Shown: positions 34,648-46,260, counted from the first letter of the stretch. The stretch is 64,000 nucleotides of DNA from Planctomycetota bacterium (GCA_029260765.1 JAJDCP010000092.1:24958-88957); one strand, 5' to 3'. The notes: generated by a model not told the origin, from the letters alone. Program-made: numbers and translations.

Positions 34648-36102
34648 TCAGTGATGGTTTCCCCAAGGCTTGTGCTTCCGATGTTCTTCCTGCCCGTAGG
34701 GGAGTACATAGCCGCTGCAGTGATTCGGATTCTGGATACATGATGCGGTGCCCGCAATGCAATTCGTTTGGGGCTCATCGAAGACCTGTGTCCAGACATT
34801 CGTTCCCTGGGGATAGTTGCCGCCAATCACCGAGTTGTTTGCATTGCTGTCTGCGGGATCCACCCAGTTCTCTTCGAAGATGATGCATCCGTTGCCCAGG
34901 TCGAAGCCAGGCAGGTTGCTTCGCCTGAACTTGTTGCCCAGGAGCGTGTTTCCCGTGCACGGTCCGGTGTATCCGTACTGCCAGCCGTCACTGCAATCGA
35001 GATACCAACCTTCTCCATAGCCCCTGAAATAGATCGCAGGGTTGCCGTCGACGGAGTTGATGAAGGTGTTGTTGTGGATCAGACTATCGTGGACGTCGCC
35101 CCTGAATTCGACAGCTGTGGTCGTGAAGTCCTTGAACGTGTTTCTCTTGGCGACGACTTTGGCCCCCCGCCCGAGAGCCAGTTGGCCCAGCCAGGAGAAT
35201 CCAGTGAATCTGCAGTTGCGAATGTAGGCCGTAGAAGTTTCAACGCTCTCTACGGTGATTCCGGTCCAGCCGTCATTACTGGTGTTCTCCCAGGAGACAT
35301 GCGATATCACTGTGTTGCAGTTCGTGAACTCGTTCAACGATATGCCTGTCCCGACGTTCTTCATGGTGATGGCCTTGTGTCTATGGCCTCCGATGCGGAT
35401 TTCGCTGTCTCGGATCGTCATCACCAGCAGGCCATAGTCGGCGATGTTCTCTAGATGACAACGTTCTATCGTGACGTTGCAGAGGGCTTTCGTCAGGCAG
35501 GCACCAGACGTAGGCAGATCTGTGAATCCCGGGCCTCGCATGATGTGCACGCCCCAGTGGACGTTGTACCTTTGGTAGCGCCCACCGGAGCCGTCGCCAT
35601 AGGCCGGGTCTTCTTCTCCCAGCACTCGGAGATTGCGGAATTTCAGATCGCCTTCGCCTCCGATCACATCGAGGAACTGATCGATGGCGACATCTCCGGT
35701 CGCCTTGAGTGTCATGTCCCTGATTGTCAGGTTCGTGGCGAAGTCGAAATATAGCACCGAGCGGATGGGGCCAGACCAGGCGGGGAACCACGCACTCAGG
35801 TATGAGCCGGCACCGATAGCCTCGATGGTTGTCGCATCCATGCATGAGCCCATCAGTGTGCCGTCAAAATTGGAAGCCAGAATCAGGCGGTCGACTTGAT
35901 AGGTCTTTCCTTCGAGTCGAACCGTCACATTCGTGCCCACAGTGTTGAGGGCGCTCTCGATGTTGGCCGCGTTCATGGCAGGGTCCGCGCTCCAGGGAAC
36001 GTCGATGACCGTTCCAGCCTGCTGCGCGAAAGCAGCTGGCGAGAGAGCCAGGACAGCTGTCAACACTATGATTCCTGCAGTCCCGATTCGATTCACACGC
36101 AT
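34648..36102 (-). CDS. Secreted right-handed beta-helix protein
   Basis: This encodes 484 residues from the ATG at 36102, with GGAGG 7 bases upstream. A signal peptide covers residues 1-27 (GIIVLTAVLALSPAAFA, cut before QQAG). The rest has the short repeating strands of a parallel beta-helix: TNLTIRDMTLKATGDV, CNVTIERCHLENIADYGLLV, NCNTVISHVSWENTSNDGWT, AYIRNCRFTGFSW, VAKRNTFKDFTTTAVEFRG and SLIHNNTFINSVDGNPAIYF. Fold relatives are pectate lyases, other polysaccharide lyases, epimerases and phage tail-spikes; no catalytic set is recognisable. The DNA is visibly less GC-rich than its neighbours, which hints at recent acquisition. The 810 bp upstream are non-coding. Confidence 0.8.
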   Translation of the reverse strand: MRVNRIGTAGIIVLTAVLALSPAAFAQQAGTVIDVPWSADPAMNAANIESALNTVGTNVTVRLEGKTYQVDRLILASNFDGTLMGSCMDATTIEAIGAGSYLSAWFPAWSGPIRSVLYFDFATNLTIRDMTLKATGDVAIDQFLDVIGGEGDLKFRNLRVLGEEDPAYGDGSGGRYQRYNVHWGVHIMRGPGFTDLPTSGACLTKALCNVTIERCHLENIADYGLLVMTIRDSEIRIGGHRHKAITMKNVGTGISLNEFTNCNTVISHVSWENTSNDGWTGITVESVETSTAYIRNCRFTGFSWLGQLALGRGAKVVAKRNTFKDFTTTAVEFRGDVHDSLIHNNTFINSVDGNPAIYFRGYGEGWYLDCSDGWQYGYTGPCTGNTLLGNKFRRSNLPGFDLGNGCIIFEENWVDPADSNANNSVIGGNYPQGTNVWTQVFDEPQTNCIAGTASCIQNPNHCSGYVLPYGQEEHRKHKPWGNHH

Positions 36103-36914
36103 CGTTTTCCCTCCCGGTTGGGCGTATGTGGCTGCCGGCAAAACGTGGCAGGAAGCGCTCTCCCTGTGCACAGTGCCGACAAGGCATGGGTCCCCATGCA
36201 CCGTACAGGCATGACGGACCAGGCCCTGGGGTCAGAGCCACAGCTCATGGCATGCTGAAGGCGCGACGCACGACCACCCGGGCAGACTTGCTGACCGGGG
36301 GGCAGGGACGTCTAATTTGTTGACTACTTTCAATTCTATCACTTGCGGATCGATTTTTCATCCATGTAGTTTTTTCAGGTAATGGATCGGCTGGAGGCGC
36401 GACGTATCAGGCTGAGGCTGTCAGCTATCGACGCGGACCCCGGATCCCCGGTGCGCTGGGGAACAGACCCGGACTCGGACTCCAGAGCTCCAGACATAGG
36501 GGCGAGCCAACCGGCCTGGATGGCGATGGGCGACCACTATCCGTTGCGACCGCTTCCAACTACGTCGACCACGCACGATATCGAAGACGTCCTCTGTAGC
36601 GGCGCTCTGCGAGCGCCGGAAAGAGCTCTGGCAAAGGTTGCTTCCAGAGGTCCCGGGTTCACCATACGGATCGGTTTTCAACCGACGCTACAGGCGGTTC
36701 TCAGCCGATCGAAGGCATAGACCAGACCTGTCCCAAGAATCCGAAGCGGAGTCTCAATAGAAAATTGACTATGTCCGGAGCTCTGGACTCGGACCCGGCT
36801 TCAGATCTCGCATCGTTGGCACACGCCAGGTCTCCATCCGCACACGAAGCTCGATTCCCAAGGGCGACGATCGCTAGAATAGGAAGCATCCAAGCCTCGA
36901 AGTGGGACATCATC
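36103..36914. other. Long non-coding region with AT-rich patch and repeats
   Basis: There is no convincing gene. An AT-rich stretch at about 36310-36380 (containing CTAATTTGTTGACTACTTTC) may hold the promoter of the beta-helix gene. From 36440 to 36800 there are GGATCC/GGACTC-type short repeats and an inverted repeat (separate entry). Confidence 0.5.
36481..36786. repeat. Inverted repeat of about 19 bp, arms 36481-36499 and 36768-36786
   Basis: TCCAGAGCTCCAGACATAG and the reverse complement of CTATGTCCGGAGCTCTGGA match at 18 of 19 bases. Adjoining both arms is GGACTCGGAC in direct orientation. The arms enclose about 270 bp without a gene. Confidence 0.65.
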
Positions 36915-37145
36915 ATGATCATCATCAAAGTACGGCAACTCCCCGACGGTAAGCGCGAGCTGGTCGACAGTAGCGGGAGAAGCCTCTACAGGCTGGGCAA
37001 GGATGGCAAGCTCAGCGCGGTCAGAGGCACACGGCACAAGGGCAACCTCCAGCCTTCGAAGAAGCGAGGCGCCCGTTGGCTCGAGGTTGTCGACGCGGGC
37101 CGCGTTGTGGGCTATGTCGATGCGAAAGCCCCTTTCCAGCGCTGA
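36915..37145 (+). CDS. Small basic protein, unknown function
   Basis: This encodes 76 residues beginning MIIIKVRQLPDGKRELVDSS. It is rich in Lys/Arg with alternating strands (KLSAVRGTRHKGNLQPSKKR, ARWLEVVDAGRVVGYVDAKA), suggesting a small beta-barrel or nucleic-acid-binding fold. There is no clear ribosome site. Its last 32 bases overlap the start of the methyltransferase gene in another frame, which suggests co-expression. Confidence 0.5.
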   Translation: MIIIKVRQLPDGKRELVDSSGRSLYRLGKDGKLSAVRGTRHKGNLQPSKKRGARWLEVVDAGRVVGYVDAKAPFQR

Positions 37146-37830
37146 CCTGGGCGCACTGGAGCTTCTGCGTCAGCAGATCCTGAGCGGCCAGCACGACCGC
37201 AGCGCGCTGCGGGCCGCTCTCGACCTGCGCACGAGTTATCGTCCCGAAGAGCACGGCCACGCCCACTTGGGCTACGATCGGCTCGATGACTTCGTCGACG
37301 CGCTGTTGGGGACCCACCCGCCCGAGCGCCCCTACGTGCCTCTCGAGCCAGGGAACATCCCGTATCAACCAGCTCCAGCGCGCGCCGTTCTGGATCTCAT
37401 CGACCATGCGCACGTGCGGGCGGACGACGTGCTCTTGGACCTGGGAGCTGGCCTGGGCCGGGTTCCTCTGCTCGCGCATTTGCTGACCGGATGCGCCGCG
37501 CTTGGGGTCGAGTTGGAGGCGGAATACGTCCAGCAGGCGCGCCAGCGAGCCCGCGCGCTGCGGTTGACGCGGGTCGAATTCGTGCACGCAGACCTGGTCG
37601 GGTGGGATCTTGCCGCGGCCAGTGTGCTGTTCATCTTCAATGCCGTGGGGGGACCGCAGCTGCAGCGGCTGTGCCGCCACGTGGATGAGGAGGCGGGACG
37701 CCGTTCCTTGCGTGTTTGTGCGTTGGGGGCGTGTGCCTTAGAGCTTGCGCAGCTTGCGACCCTGAGACTGGTCGCGGGGGATCCGTCCGATCCGGCTTGT
37801 CTGACGGTGCTCGCGTCCGGTGGGGGCTAG
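37114..37830 (+). CDS. SAM-dependent methyltransferase-like protein
   Basis: This encodes 238 residues (a second ATG lies two codons on). The Rossmann signature VLLDLGAGLGRVPLLAHLL is motif I, followed by ALGVELEAEYVQQARQRARA as motif II, VEFVHADLVGWDLAAASVLF, and a C-terminal strand pair. The N-terminal 100 residues are helical (SYRPEEHGHAHLGYDRLDDF) and may bind the substrate. The pattern is that of class I methyltransferases, but the acceptor is unknown. It overlaps the small basic protein gene upstream. Confidence 0.72.
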   Translation: MSMRKPLSSADLGALELLRQQILSGQHDRSALRAALDLRTSYRPEEHGHAHLGYDRLDDFVDALLGTHPPERPYVPLEPGNIPYQPAPARAVLDLIDHAHVRADDVLLDLGAGLGRVPLLAHLLTGCAALGVELEAEYVQQARQRARALRLTRVEFVHADLVGWDLAAASVLFIFNAVGGPQLQRLCRHVDEEAGRRSLRVCALGACALELAQLATLRLVAGDPSDPACLTVLASGGG

Positions 37831-37968
37831 CGAGTTCGCAGAAGATGGCGGCGCACGTCCCCGCGCCATCGGCAGCAAGCAAACCGGAAGGCAGCCCCAA
37901 CCGATCCCGTTTGCCTTAAGACCTGCCGAGCGCTACAACGGTAGCACTTCCCTTGGAGCTGCTCGCCT

Positions 37969-40977
<3,009 letters not shown>

Positions 40978-41021
40978 GGCAGTGAGGCCTCGGGCTTGGC
41001 GCGCATGACAATGTATTGCGC

Positions 41022-41049
41022 TTGACAACGTTGTGTATCGTTGTATAAA
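41022..41049 (+). promoter_or_regulatory. Sigma-70-type promoter with palindromic operator before the HTH-receiver gene
   Basis: TTGACA (41022-41027) and TATAAA (41044-41049) are separated by 16 bases, the best consensus pair that I see in the window. ACAACGTTGT (41025-41034), a perfect palindrome, overlaps the -35 box, and CGTTGT recurs at 41039-41044. The related ACAATGTATTG lies just upstream. Binding of a regulator here would block RNA polymerase. Confidence 0.7.
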
Positions 41050-41074
41050 AGTGCAGTGGATTGTGAAGGATGTT

Positions 41075-41605
41075 ATGGAATCTGAACCCCTGCTCGACGT
41101 CCCCAAAGCGGCAGCCTACCTCAAGCTCCATGCGGAAACCGTCCGTCGCATGGCTCGTGAAGGTGCGCTCCCGGCACGGAAGGTGGGACGCTCGTGGCGC
41201 TTCAAGGCCCGTGCCCTGAACGACTGGGTTGAGCGCCACGGCGCAGCGTCCTTCCAGGGCCAGCACATTCTGTGCGTCGACGACGACGAGGATCAGCTCG
41301 CGTTTCTCCGCGCAGTCCTGACGCGCGAGGGCCATTCGGTCGCCATCACCACAGACACCCAGAAAAGTCTGGCGATGATTGAGAAGCGCAGGCCCGACCG
41401 GATCGTGCTCGATCTCTCGATGCCTGGCATGAACGGCGTTGAATTGCTGCGCCGCATCCATGAGAGCTGGCCCGACATTCCGATCACGATCCTCACAGCC
41501 TTTCCCGACGGAGAGCTGTTGCGGCAAGCGATACGGATCTGCCCGTTGACGTTGCTGGCCAAACCTCTAAGAATCCGGCACCTGCTTGACACCTTGGCAC
41601 AATGA
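41075..41605 (+). CDS. Excisionase-type HTH fused to a receiver domain
   Basis: This encodes 176 residues; AAGGA lies 4 bases before the ATG. Residues 5-55 form a MerR/excisionase-like winged helix (DVPKAAAYLKLHAETVRRMA, ARKVGRSWRFKARALNDWVE). A receiver domain follows from about 66 (ILCVDDDEDQLAFLRAVL, RIVLDLSMPGMNG with the phosphorylated Asp, ITILTAFPD, LLAKPLR). Response regulators usually place the receiver first and rarely use this HTH type, so the order and pairing are odd. It probably binds DNA in a phosphorylation-dependent way, possibly its own promoter. Its likely donor is the hybrid kinase upstream. Confidence 0.85.
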   Translation: MESEPLLDVPKAAAYLKLHAETVRRMAREGALPARKVGRSWRFKARALNDWVERHGAASFQGQHILCVDDDEDQLAFLRAVLTREGHSVAITTDTQKSLAMIEKRRPDRIVLDLSMPGMNGVELLRRIHESWPDIPITILTAFPDGELLRQAIRICPLTLLAKPLRIRHLLDTLAQ

Positions 41606-41618
41606 GGAAAGCCCCGCG

Positions 41619-41996
41619 ATGGGAGCACAGAAGCACGTTCTGGTCGTCGAAGACAATCCGAGCAATTACGAGCTGGCAGAGAAGATCCTTCAGCACGCCG
41701 GCTTCACCTCCACGATTCTGGTCGATGGCGCCGAAGCGTTGCAGTGGTGCCAACAGAATCCGCCGCCTGCGGTGATCTTGATGGACGTTTCGCTCCCCAG
41801 CATGGACGGTTTGAGTGTGACCCGACAGCTGCGTGAGCTGCCCGCCTACGCCGAGACTCCCATCGTTGCGCTGACAGCACACGCGATGCTCGGCGACGAA
41901 GAAAAAGCACTGGCGGCCGGGTGCGACCGCTATCTGGCGAAGCCCTTCCGACCCCGAGCTCTGATGGCGTTGCTCCGCGAGCTGGTCGAGCAATAG
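41619..41996 (+). CDS. Stand-alone receiver (CheY-like) protein
   Basis: This encodes 125 residues. It is a complete receiver with VLVVEDNPSNYELAEKIL (acidic pair), VILMDVSLPSMDG (phosphorylated Asp), PIVALTAHAM (Thr switch) and YLAKPFRPRAL (Lys). It resembles DivK/Spo0F-type single receivers that carry phosphate between kinases and phosphotransferases. It is encoded 13 bases after the HTH-receiver gene and 10 bases before the HPt/GGDEF gene, so it probably belongs to the same phosphorelay. Confidence 0.88.
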   Translation: MGAQKHVLVVEDNPSNYELAEKILQHAGFTSTILVDGAEALQWCQQNPPPAVILMDVSLPSMDGLSVTRQLRELPAYAETPIVALTAHAMLGDEEKALAAGCDRYLAKPFRPRALMALLRELVEQ

Positions 41997-42006
41997 AGAG
42001 AACCCC

Positions 42007-44454
42007 ATGGCCCAACCCCGTGTCCTGCTTGTCGACGACGATCCTGACTTTCGGGATTTTGTGAAAGCTGTAGCTCAGGAAAATGCGCTCGAGCTGCTCT
42101 GCGCCCAAGACTTGCAGAGCGGCCGCGCCGCCGCCTCCCAACACGAGATCCGGGGGTTCCTGATCGATGGCTACCTGCCCGATGGCTCTGGCATCGAGCT
42201 CGGCGCGAGTCTGCGCGCGCGCCACGGCGACAGGGTTGTGCTGGGTTTCATCTCCGCCGGCTATGCGCGGGCCGAAGACTTCCGCTATCTCACGGAAGAG
42301 TGCGGTTTTGACTACGTGCTCAGCAAGCCGGTTGCGAAGTCTCAGCTGCTCGACTTCTTTCGTGCGGTTGCCCCGGGGCCCATCGACGACGATGACGATG
42401 ACGAGGCCTTTATGGCCGACCTCAAAGAACAATACCGCAACTCGATCTGCACCAAACTGCACGACCTTGAGGGCCTCCTCAGCAGCCTGCGCGATCAGCT
42501 TGACCCGGAGAGCTTGAAGGCGCTCGGTGACAAGGTCCATAGAATTGCCGGCAGCGCGGGCTCCTATGGCTTTGACGCGGTTTCCGAGCTTTGCAGGCAG
42601 CTCGATGAGGACATCCGGGGGCTGCGTGCCGCCAATGCTCTCCCCGATGCGGTCTGGCTCGATCGTCTGCCCAGTTTCTTCCGCGCGGTCAAACACGCAT
42701 TCCAGTTCGCGACACCGGCGAAGGAAACCGGGCAGATCCTGACCCCCTACCTGGATGTCTTCTATGTCGACGACGATCACCAGCTGCTTGCAGGCGTCGA
42801 GCAACTGGCCAGGAGCCGCGGTCTGACTGTGCAGACCTGCAGCGATCCGGCGAAGGCGCGGCGCCTCTTCTCCGATCCAGGCTTCGAGACCAAGGTGCTG
42901 TTGGTCGACTTGCATTTCGATGGCTCGCCGATCAACGGCTACACCCTGATCCGCGACTTCCGTGCCGCCCACCCCGATTCCCAGACCAGCCTGAACCTGA
43001 TCACCGTTTCAGGCAACACGGCGCAACGCATCCAGGCTGTCCAGCATGGAGTGGAGGTTTTCTTCCAGAAGCCTGTATCCATCGCAGCACTGGTCGAATC
43101 ATGCCTGGCCCAGGTCGCCGAGCAGAAAGCCTGGAGCCCTCGCGTGCTGGTGGTTGGCGCGGACATGGCCACGCCGCTCCTGAAGCAGTTGGACCTCGAT
43201 GTCGTCGTTCTGGCTGAAGAGCACCTGCTGACCGCCCTGGCGAACGAGCGCGCGGATGCGGTTGTGCTCGGCCTGACCTCCAACGCCGAGAGCGGCCTCG
43301 CCGCGCTGCAGGTCCTGAAGAGCGACTACCAGTTCCGTACGACCCCGACAGTGGCCGTCGTTCCCCAGAGCGATCCGGCCCTGTGTGAACGGGCATTCTG
43401 GCTGGGCGCGGATGAGTGCGTGGGCTCTCCGATCGAGCCCGTCTTGTTCCGTTCCCGGCTGAGCAACCTCCTGCGGCGTGGGCGCCAGGTCCGTTACTCT
43501 ACAGAGCGTGACTCGCTGACCGGCCTGCTGAACAGACGGGCGTTCCGCGAGCGCTTCCAGATCGCTCTGGCGCGTGCCACACGGCGCGCAGAGCCTCTTT
43601 CGTTGGCGTTTCTGGACTTCGACCACTTCAAGCACATCAACGACACGCGCGGCCATGCCGTGGGCGACCGGGTACTGGTCGAGTTCGCAAACTACCTGCG
43701 ACGCTCGCTCCGCCGCTCAGACTTTGTGGGGCGTTGGGGAGGCGACGAGCTCGTGGTCGCGTTGGAAAACGTAGATGCCGAGCACGCGCGCTTTGTGCTG
43801 GGAGCCCTGTTGCAAGAGCTGCGGGCGACCCCACTGGCGGGTGAGAGCCGGGTCCGTGCCTCCTTCAGTGCGGGAGTGTCGTCGTTTCCTCTCCATGGCG
43901 GTACCCTCGAGGCGCTGGGAGAGGTCGCGGACGCGGCGCTGTACAGGGCCAAGGAGGAAGGGCGCGCGCGGGTGATCGCAGCGACGGCGGGCACCCTCGG
44001 TGTCTTGCTGGTCGAGGACGATCCAAGCCTGGGAGAGATGCTGGCCCGTGCCTTCGAGCAGCGCGGATTCTGGGTAGAGCTTGCCACGACTCTGGCCGAG
44101 GCTCGTTCTTTCCTGATCTCCAGGCGGGCCATCGATGTCCGGCTGGCCGTCCTGGACCGCATCCTGCCCGATGGCGATGGCCTGTCGCTGTTGGCGGCAG
44201 AGAGTCCTCTAGCGCAACAGATTCCGACCATCATCCTGACCGTTCGCGGCTCGAAGGAAGACGCTGCACAGGGGCTGAGGGCGGGGGCTTGCGATTACCT
44301 GAGCAAGCCTTTCAGGCTCTCCGAATTCATGGAATCGGCGTTGCGCTTGTTGGCGATGCGCGCTGGCTCTGCGGAGGAACCGCCCCGCGAGCGGCCTTCT
44401 GCCCGTTTCGGGGGGGCGCACCTGCACGCGTCCGGGTTGTCCAACTCCGGCTGA
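42007..44454 (+). CDS. Receiver-HPt-receiver-GGDEF-receiver signalling protein
   Basis: This encodes 815 residues. Receiver 1 covers about 4-118 (VLLVDDDPDFRDF). A Glu/Asp run leads to an HPt domain about 135-220 with the phosphorylated histidine H178 (KVHRIAGSAGSYGF). Receiver 2 lies near 245-370 (VFYVDDDHQLLAGVEQL). A degenerate receiver (VLVVGADMATPLL) lies at about 380-490. GGDEF covers about 495-650 (RDSLTGLLNRRAF, DFDHFKHINDTRGH, GRWGGDELVVAL; the signature is GGDEL). A last receiver spans about 660-780 (VLLVEDDPSLGEML). GGDEL is a tolerated variant, so diguanylate cyclase activity is likely. The protein could take phosphate from the hybrid kinase through H178 and make cyclic-di-GMP, read by PilZ proteins such as the one at 24351. 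Confidence 0.88.
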   Translation: MAQPRVLLVDDDPDFRDFVKAVAQENALELLCAQDLQSGRAAASQHEIRGFLIDGYLPDGSGIELGASLRARHGDRVVLGFISAGYARAEDFRYLTEECGFDYVLSKPVAKSQLLDFFRAVAPGPIDDDDDDEAFMADLKEQYRNSICTKLHDLEGLLSSLRDQLDPESLKALGDKVHRIAGSAGSYGFDAVSELCRQLDEDIRGLRAANALPDAVWLDRLPSFFRAVKHAFQFATPAKETGQILTPYLDVFYVDDDHQLLAGVEQLARSRGLTVQTCSDPAKARRLFSDPGFETKVLLVDLHFDGSPINGYTLIRDFRAAHPDSQTSLNLITVSGNTAQRIQAVQHGVEVFFQKPVSIAALVESCLAQVAEQKAWSPRVLVVGADMATPLLKQLDLDVVVLAEEHLLTALANERADAVVLGLTSNAESGLAALQVLKSDYQFRTTPTVAVVPQSDPALCERAFWLGADECVGSPIEPVLFRSRLSNLLRRGRQVRYSTERDSLTGLLNRRAFRERFQIALARATRRAEPLSLAFLDFDHFKHINDTRGHAVGDRVLVEFANYLRRSLRRSDFVGRWGGDELVVALENVDAEHARFVLGALLQELRATPLAGESRVRASFSAGVSSFPLHGGTLEALGEVADAALYRAKEEGRARVIAATAGTLGVLLVEDDPSLGEMLARAFEQRGFWVELATTLAEARSFLISRRAIDVRLAVLDRILPDGDGLSLLAAESPLAQQIPTIILTVRGSKEDAAQGLRAGACDYLSKPFRLSEFMESALRLLAMRAGSAEEPPRERPSARFGGAHLHASGLSNSG

Positions 44455-44571
44455 CGAGCGGCGCAAGCTCTGTGGTCCGATACGGGAGCGTGTTGCCCTG
44501 CCCGCGAGCTGTTTGGGGTCTGGGGGCTGAATGTGCTACGATGTCGAAGAACCCGGAAGGGAGCTGCATCG

Positions 44572-44949
44572 ATGAAGACTGCCCAGAAAAACTGGTCAGG
44601 GCCGGGAGCGGCCACCGCCGTGCTCTGCCTGCGCGACGTGCAGGAGATCCTCGCCAGCATCGAAGCCCGTGAAGGACTGATCGTCGCACGCAAGTTTGCG
44701 GCTCATTTGCACTACGACCGCTTGACCGCGCTGGCGCGTCGGGGCCTGCAGGGAGACGCCGACAACCAGGCCGCCTGTGTCGACAAGCGTTACATGCTGT
44801 TGCTCGGCATGGAAGGCCCCGAGATCGCAGCTTTTCAGGAGGCGCTCGTTTCGCTCGGGTTCCCCACCGCCATCAACGGAAGCTTCGATGAAGCGACCTA
44901 CCGCAGCTATTGGACCTGGCTGGCATCGCACGGCCGGATCGGAGTGTAG
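44572..44949 (+). CDS. Small paralogue A, peptidoglycan-binding-like tail
   Basis: This encodes 125 residues; GGGAG lies 8 bases before the ATG. The N-terminal part (LRDVQEILASIEAREGLIVA, RKFAAHLHYDRLTALARRG) matches the next gene's product. The C-terminal part, AFQEALVSLGF, then TAINGSFDEATYRSYWTWL, has the shape of a PG_binding_1 helical repeat. There is no signal peptide. It precedes a paralogue by 2 bases and lies next to a LysM protein and a giant protein. Its function is unknown; cell-wall association is inferred from the tail. Confidence 0.68.
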   Translation: MKTAQKNWSGPGAATAVLCLRDVQEILASIEAREGLIVARKFAAHLHYDRLTALARRGLQGDADNQAACVDKRYMLLLGMEGPEIAAFQEALVSLGFPTAINGSFDEATYRSYWTWLASHGRIGV

Positions 44950-44951
44950 CC

Positions 44952-45449
44952 GTGGCCGACAAGAAACCGACGCGTAGACACAGCCCGAATACCATGCGCT
45001 CGGGCGTCCAGATCCGCACCGGTGGCCGATACAAATTCCGCATCCGTTCGAAGAAGCTGACCTTGCAGGAAGTGGGCGCGATCCTCTGCGAGCTTGAGAC
45101 GCAGGAGGGGCTGGTCGAGGCACGGCGTTTCGCGGCGACACTCGACTACGCAAGGCTGGTCGAGCTGTGCAAGAAATGGCAGGCAGATCCCGCCGGAGAA
45201 GCCAAGAACGACCCCAACACGCACGTCCATCCACGCTTCATGCTGCTGCCCTTCATGGACGACGCGAAAGTTCCCGAAGATGCGCGCGAGGGCCTGTTTC
45301 CTGGCGATGGCGCCGGCCCGATCCTCGAAATGACGCGGGCGCTGCGAGATCTGGGAGTCGACTGCAAAGAGAGTGCGGTGTTCGACGACGAGGTGCTGGC
45401 ACAGTACCTTGCCTGGAACGCGCAACAGAAGCCCGCCGCTGCGTCCTGA
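44952..45449 (+). CDS. Small paralogue B of the upstream protein
   Basis: This encodes 165 residues from a GTG with GGAG 7 bases upstream, 2 bases after the previous stop. A basic N-terminus (RHSPNTMRSGVQIRTGGRYK) is followed by LQEVGAILCELETQEGLVEA and RRFAATLDYARLVELCKKW, which align with LRDVQEILASIEAREGLIVA in its neighbour. The tail (ILEMTRALRDLGVDCKESAV, FDDEVLAQYL) is a diverged form of the same peptidoglycan-binding-like repeat. Tandem duplication with divergence is the simplest explanation. It is convergent with the LysM gene. Confidence 0.66.
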   Translation: MADKKPTRRHSPNTMRSGVQIRTGGRYKFRIRSKKLTLQEVGAILCELETQEGLVEARRFAATLDYARLVELCKKWQADPAGEAKNDPNTHVHPRFMLLPFMDDAKVPEDAREGLFPGDGAGPILEMTRALRDLGVDCKESAVFDDEVLAQYLAWNAQQKPAAAS

Positions 45450-45462
45450 ACAGGGCGCCCCC

Positions 45463-46260
45463 TCAACCGAGGCTGAGCTGGTCGATACCGTCCATGGCGC
45501 TGTGGGGGTCCTCATTCTCCTGCGGCAGGTTGTCGAGCAGGCCCGCGAGCTCTTCTTGCAGCTCGTCGTCCAGTTTCGTCTCGATGACCGCCTCCGTCGG
45601 CTTCGCATCGACCCACTGCAAGTGGGGGTCGGGGGCCTCCGCCGCGCTTCGCTCAGGCGCGGCTTTGCCCGCGTTGGGAGAGGGCTTCTCGCTCTCGGCC
45701 GGGGCCTGCGCCTCGCTGGCCGGTGGCGCAGCCATCAGCGTCTCGAGTACATCGCCTGGCTCAACCCTCTCGTTGAACCAGCCCAGTTTCTCGTCGAAGC
45801 CCGGGAAAAGCTCGACGCGAAAATCGAATTCCTTGCGCGGCAGCCGCAATTGCACCTGCCCTTCTTTGGTCTCTGCTTTGTGCTCTTTGCCCAGCACAGG
45901 ATCTTTGACGAGCACTTTGAGCCCGTCCAGCAGGTTGCCGTCGTCGTCGACGTAGGTCTGCGAAAACAAAGCGCGAGGATCGAGCCATGAGGTCCCCTGC
46001 AGGAAGCTGTCGCTGTTCGGAGTCTTCTCCGCCAGCAGCTTGCGGCCTAGCTCATGGTCGCGGTCATCAGGGATGTCGAGCACAACCGGCTGGCCCGCAT
46101 CGTCTTCGGGAGCCAGCAAATCCGGATTGGGGACCTTGTCCTTGTTGAGCTCCCAGAGATCTTCCCAATATTCGATGCCGTGGGCGCTGGCGATCGAATT
46201 GAAGCTATCCCCCTCTTGGACCGTGTATTTCTGCAGTTTCTTGCCGGACTCTTCGGGCAC
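45463..46260 (-). CDS. LysM-domain protein divergent from the giant protein
   Basis: This encodes 265 residues. I chose the GTG at 46260 because GGAGGA is 6 bases upstream; the GTG two codons earlier is too close to it. The N-terminus is a LysM (QKYTVQEGDSFNSIASAHGI, WELNKDKVPNPDLLAPEDD). A beta-rich domain follows (YVDDDGNLLDGLKVLVKD, EGQVQLRLPRKEFDFRVELF), of the kind seen after LysM in proteins encoded beside contractile-injection or type VI effector genes. A Pro/Ala/Glu linker and an acidic tail (DDELQEELAGLLDNLPQE) end it. There is no signal peptide. It probably binds glycan or works as an adaptor for the divergent giant protein 111 bases away. Confidence 0.75.
   Translation of the reverse strand: MPEESGKKLQKYTVQEGDSFNSIASAHGIEYWEDLWELNKDKVPNPDLLAPEDDAGQPVVLDIPDDRDHELGRKLLAEKTPNSDSFLQGTSWLDPRALFSQTYVDDDGNLLDGLKVLVKDPVLGKEHKAETKEGQVQLRLPRKEFDFRVELFPGFDEKLGWFNERVEPGDVLETLMAAPPASEAQAPAESEKPSPNAGKAAPERSAAEAPDPHLQWVDAKPTEAVIETKLDDELQEELAGLLDNLPQENEDPHSAMDGIDQLSLG

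Noticed and set aside
36382..36720. A 112-residue open frame after the AT-rich patch
   Set aside because: It crosses the repeat arms and has no ribosome site or recognisable protein pattern.
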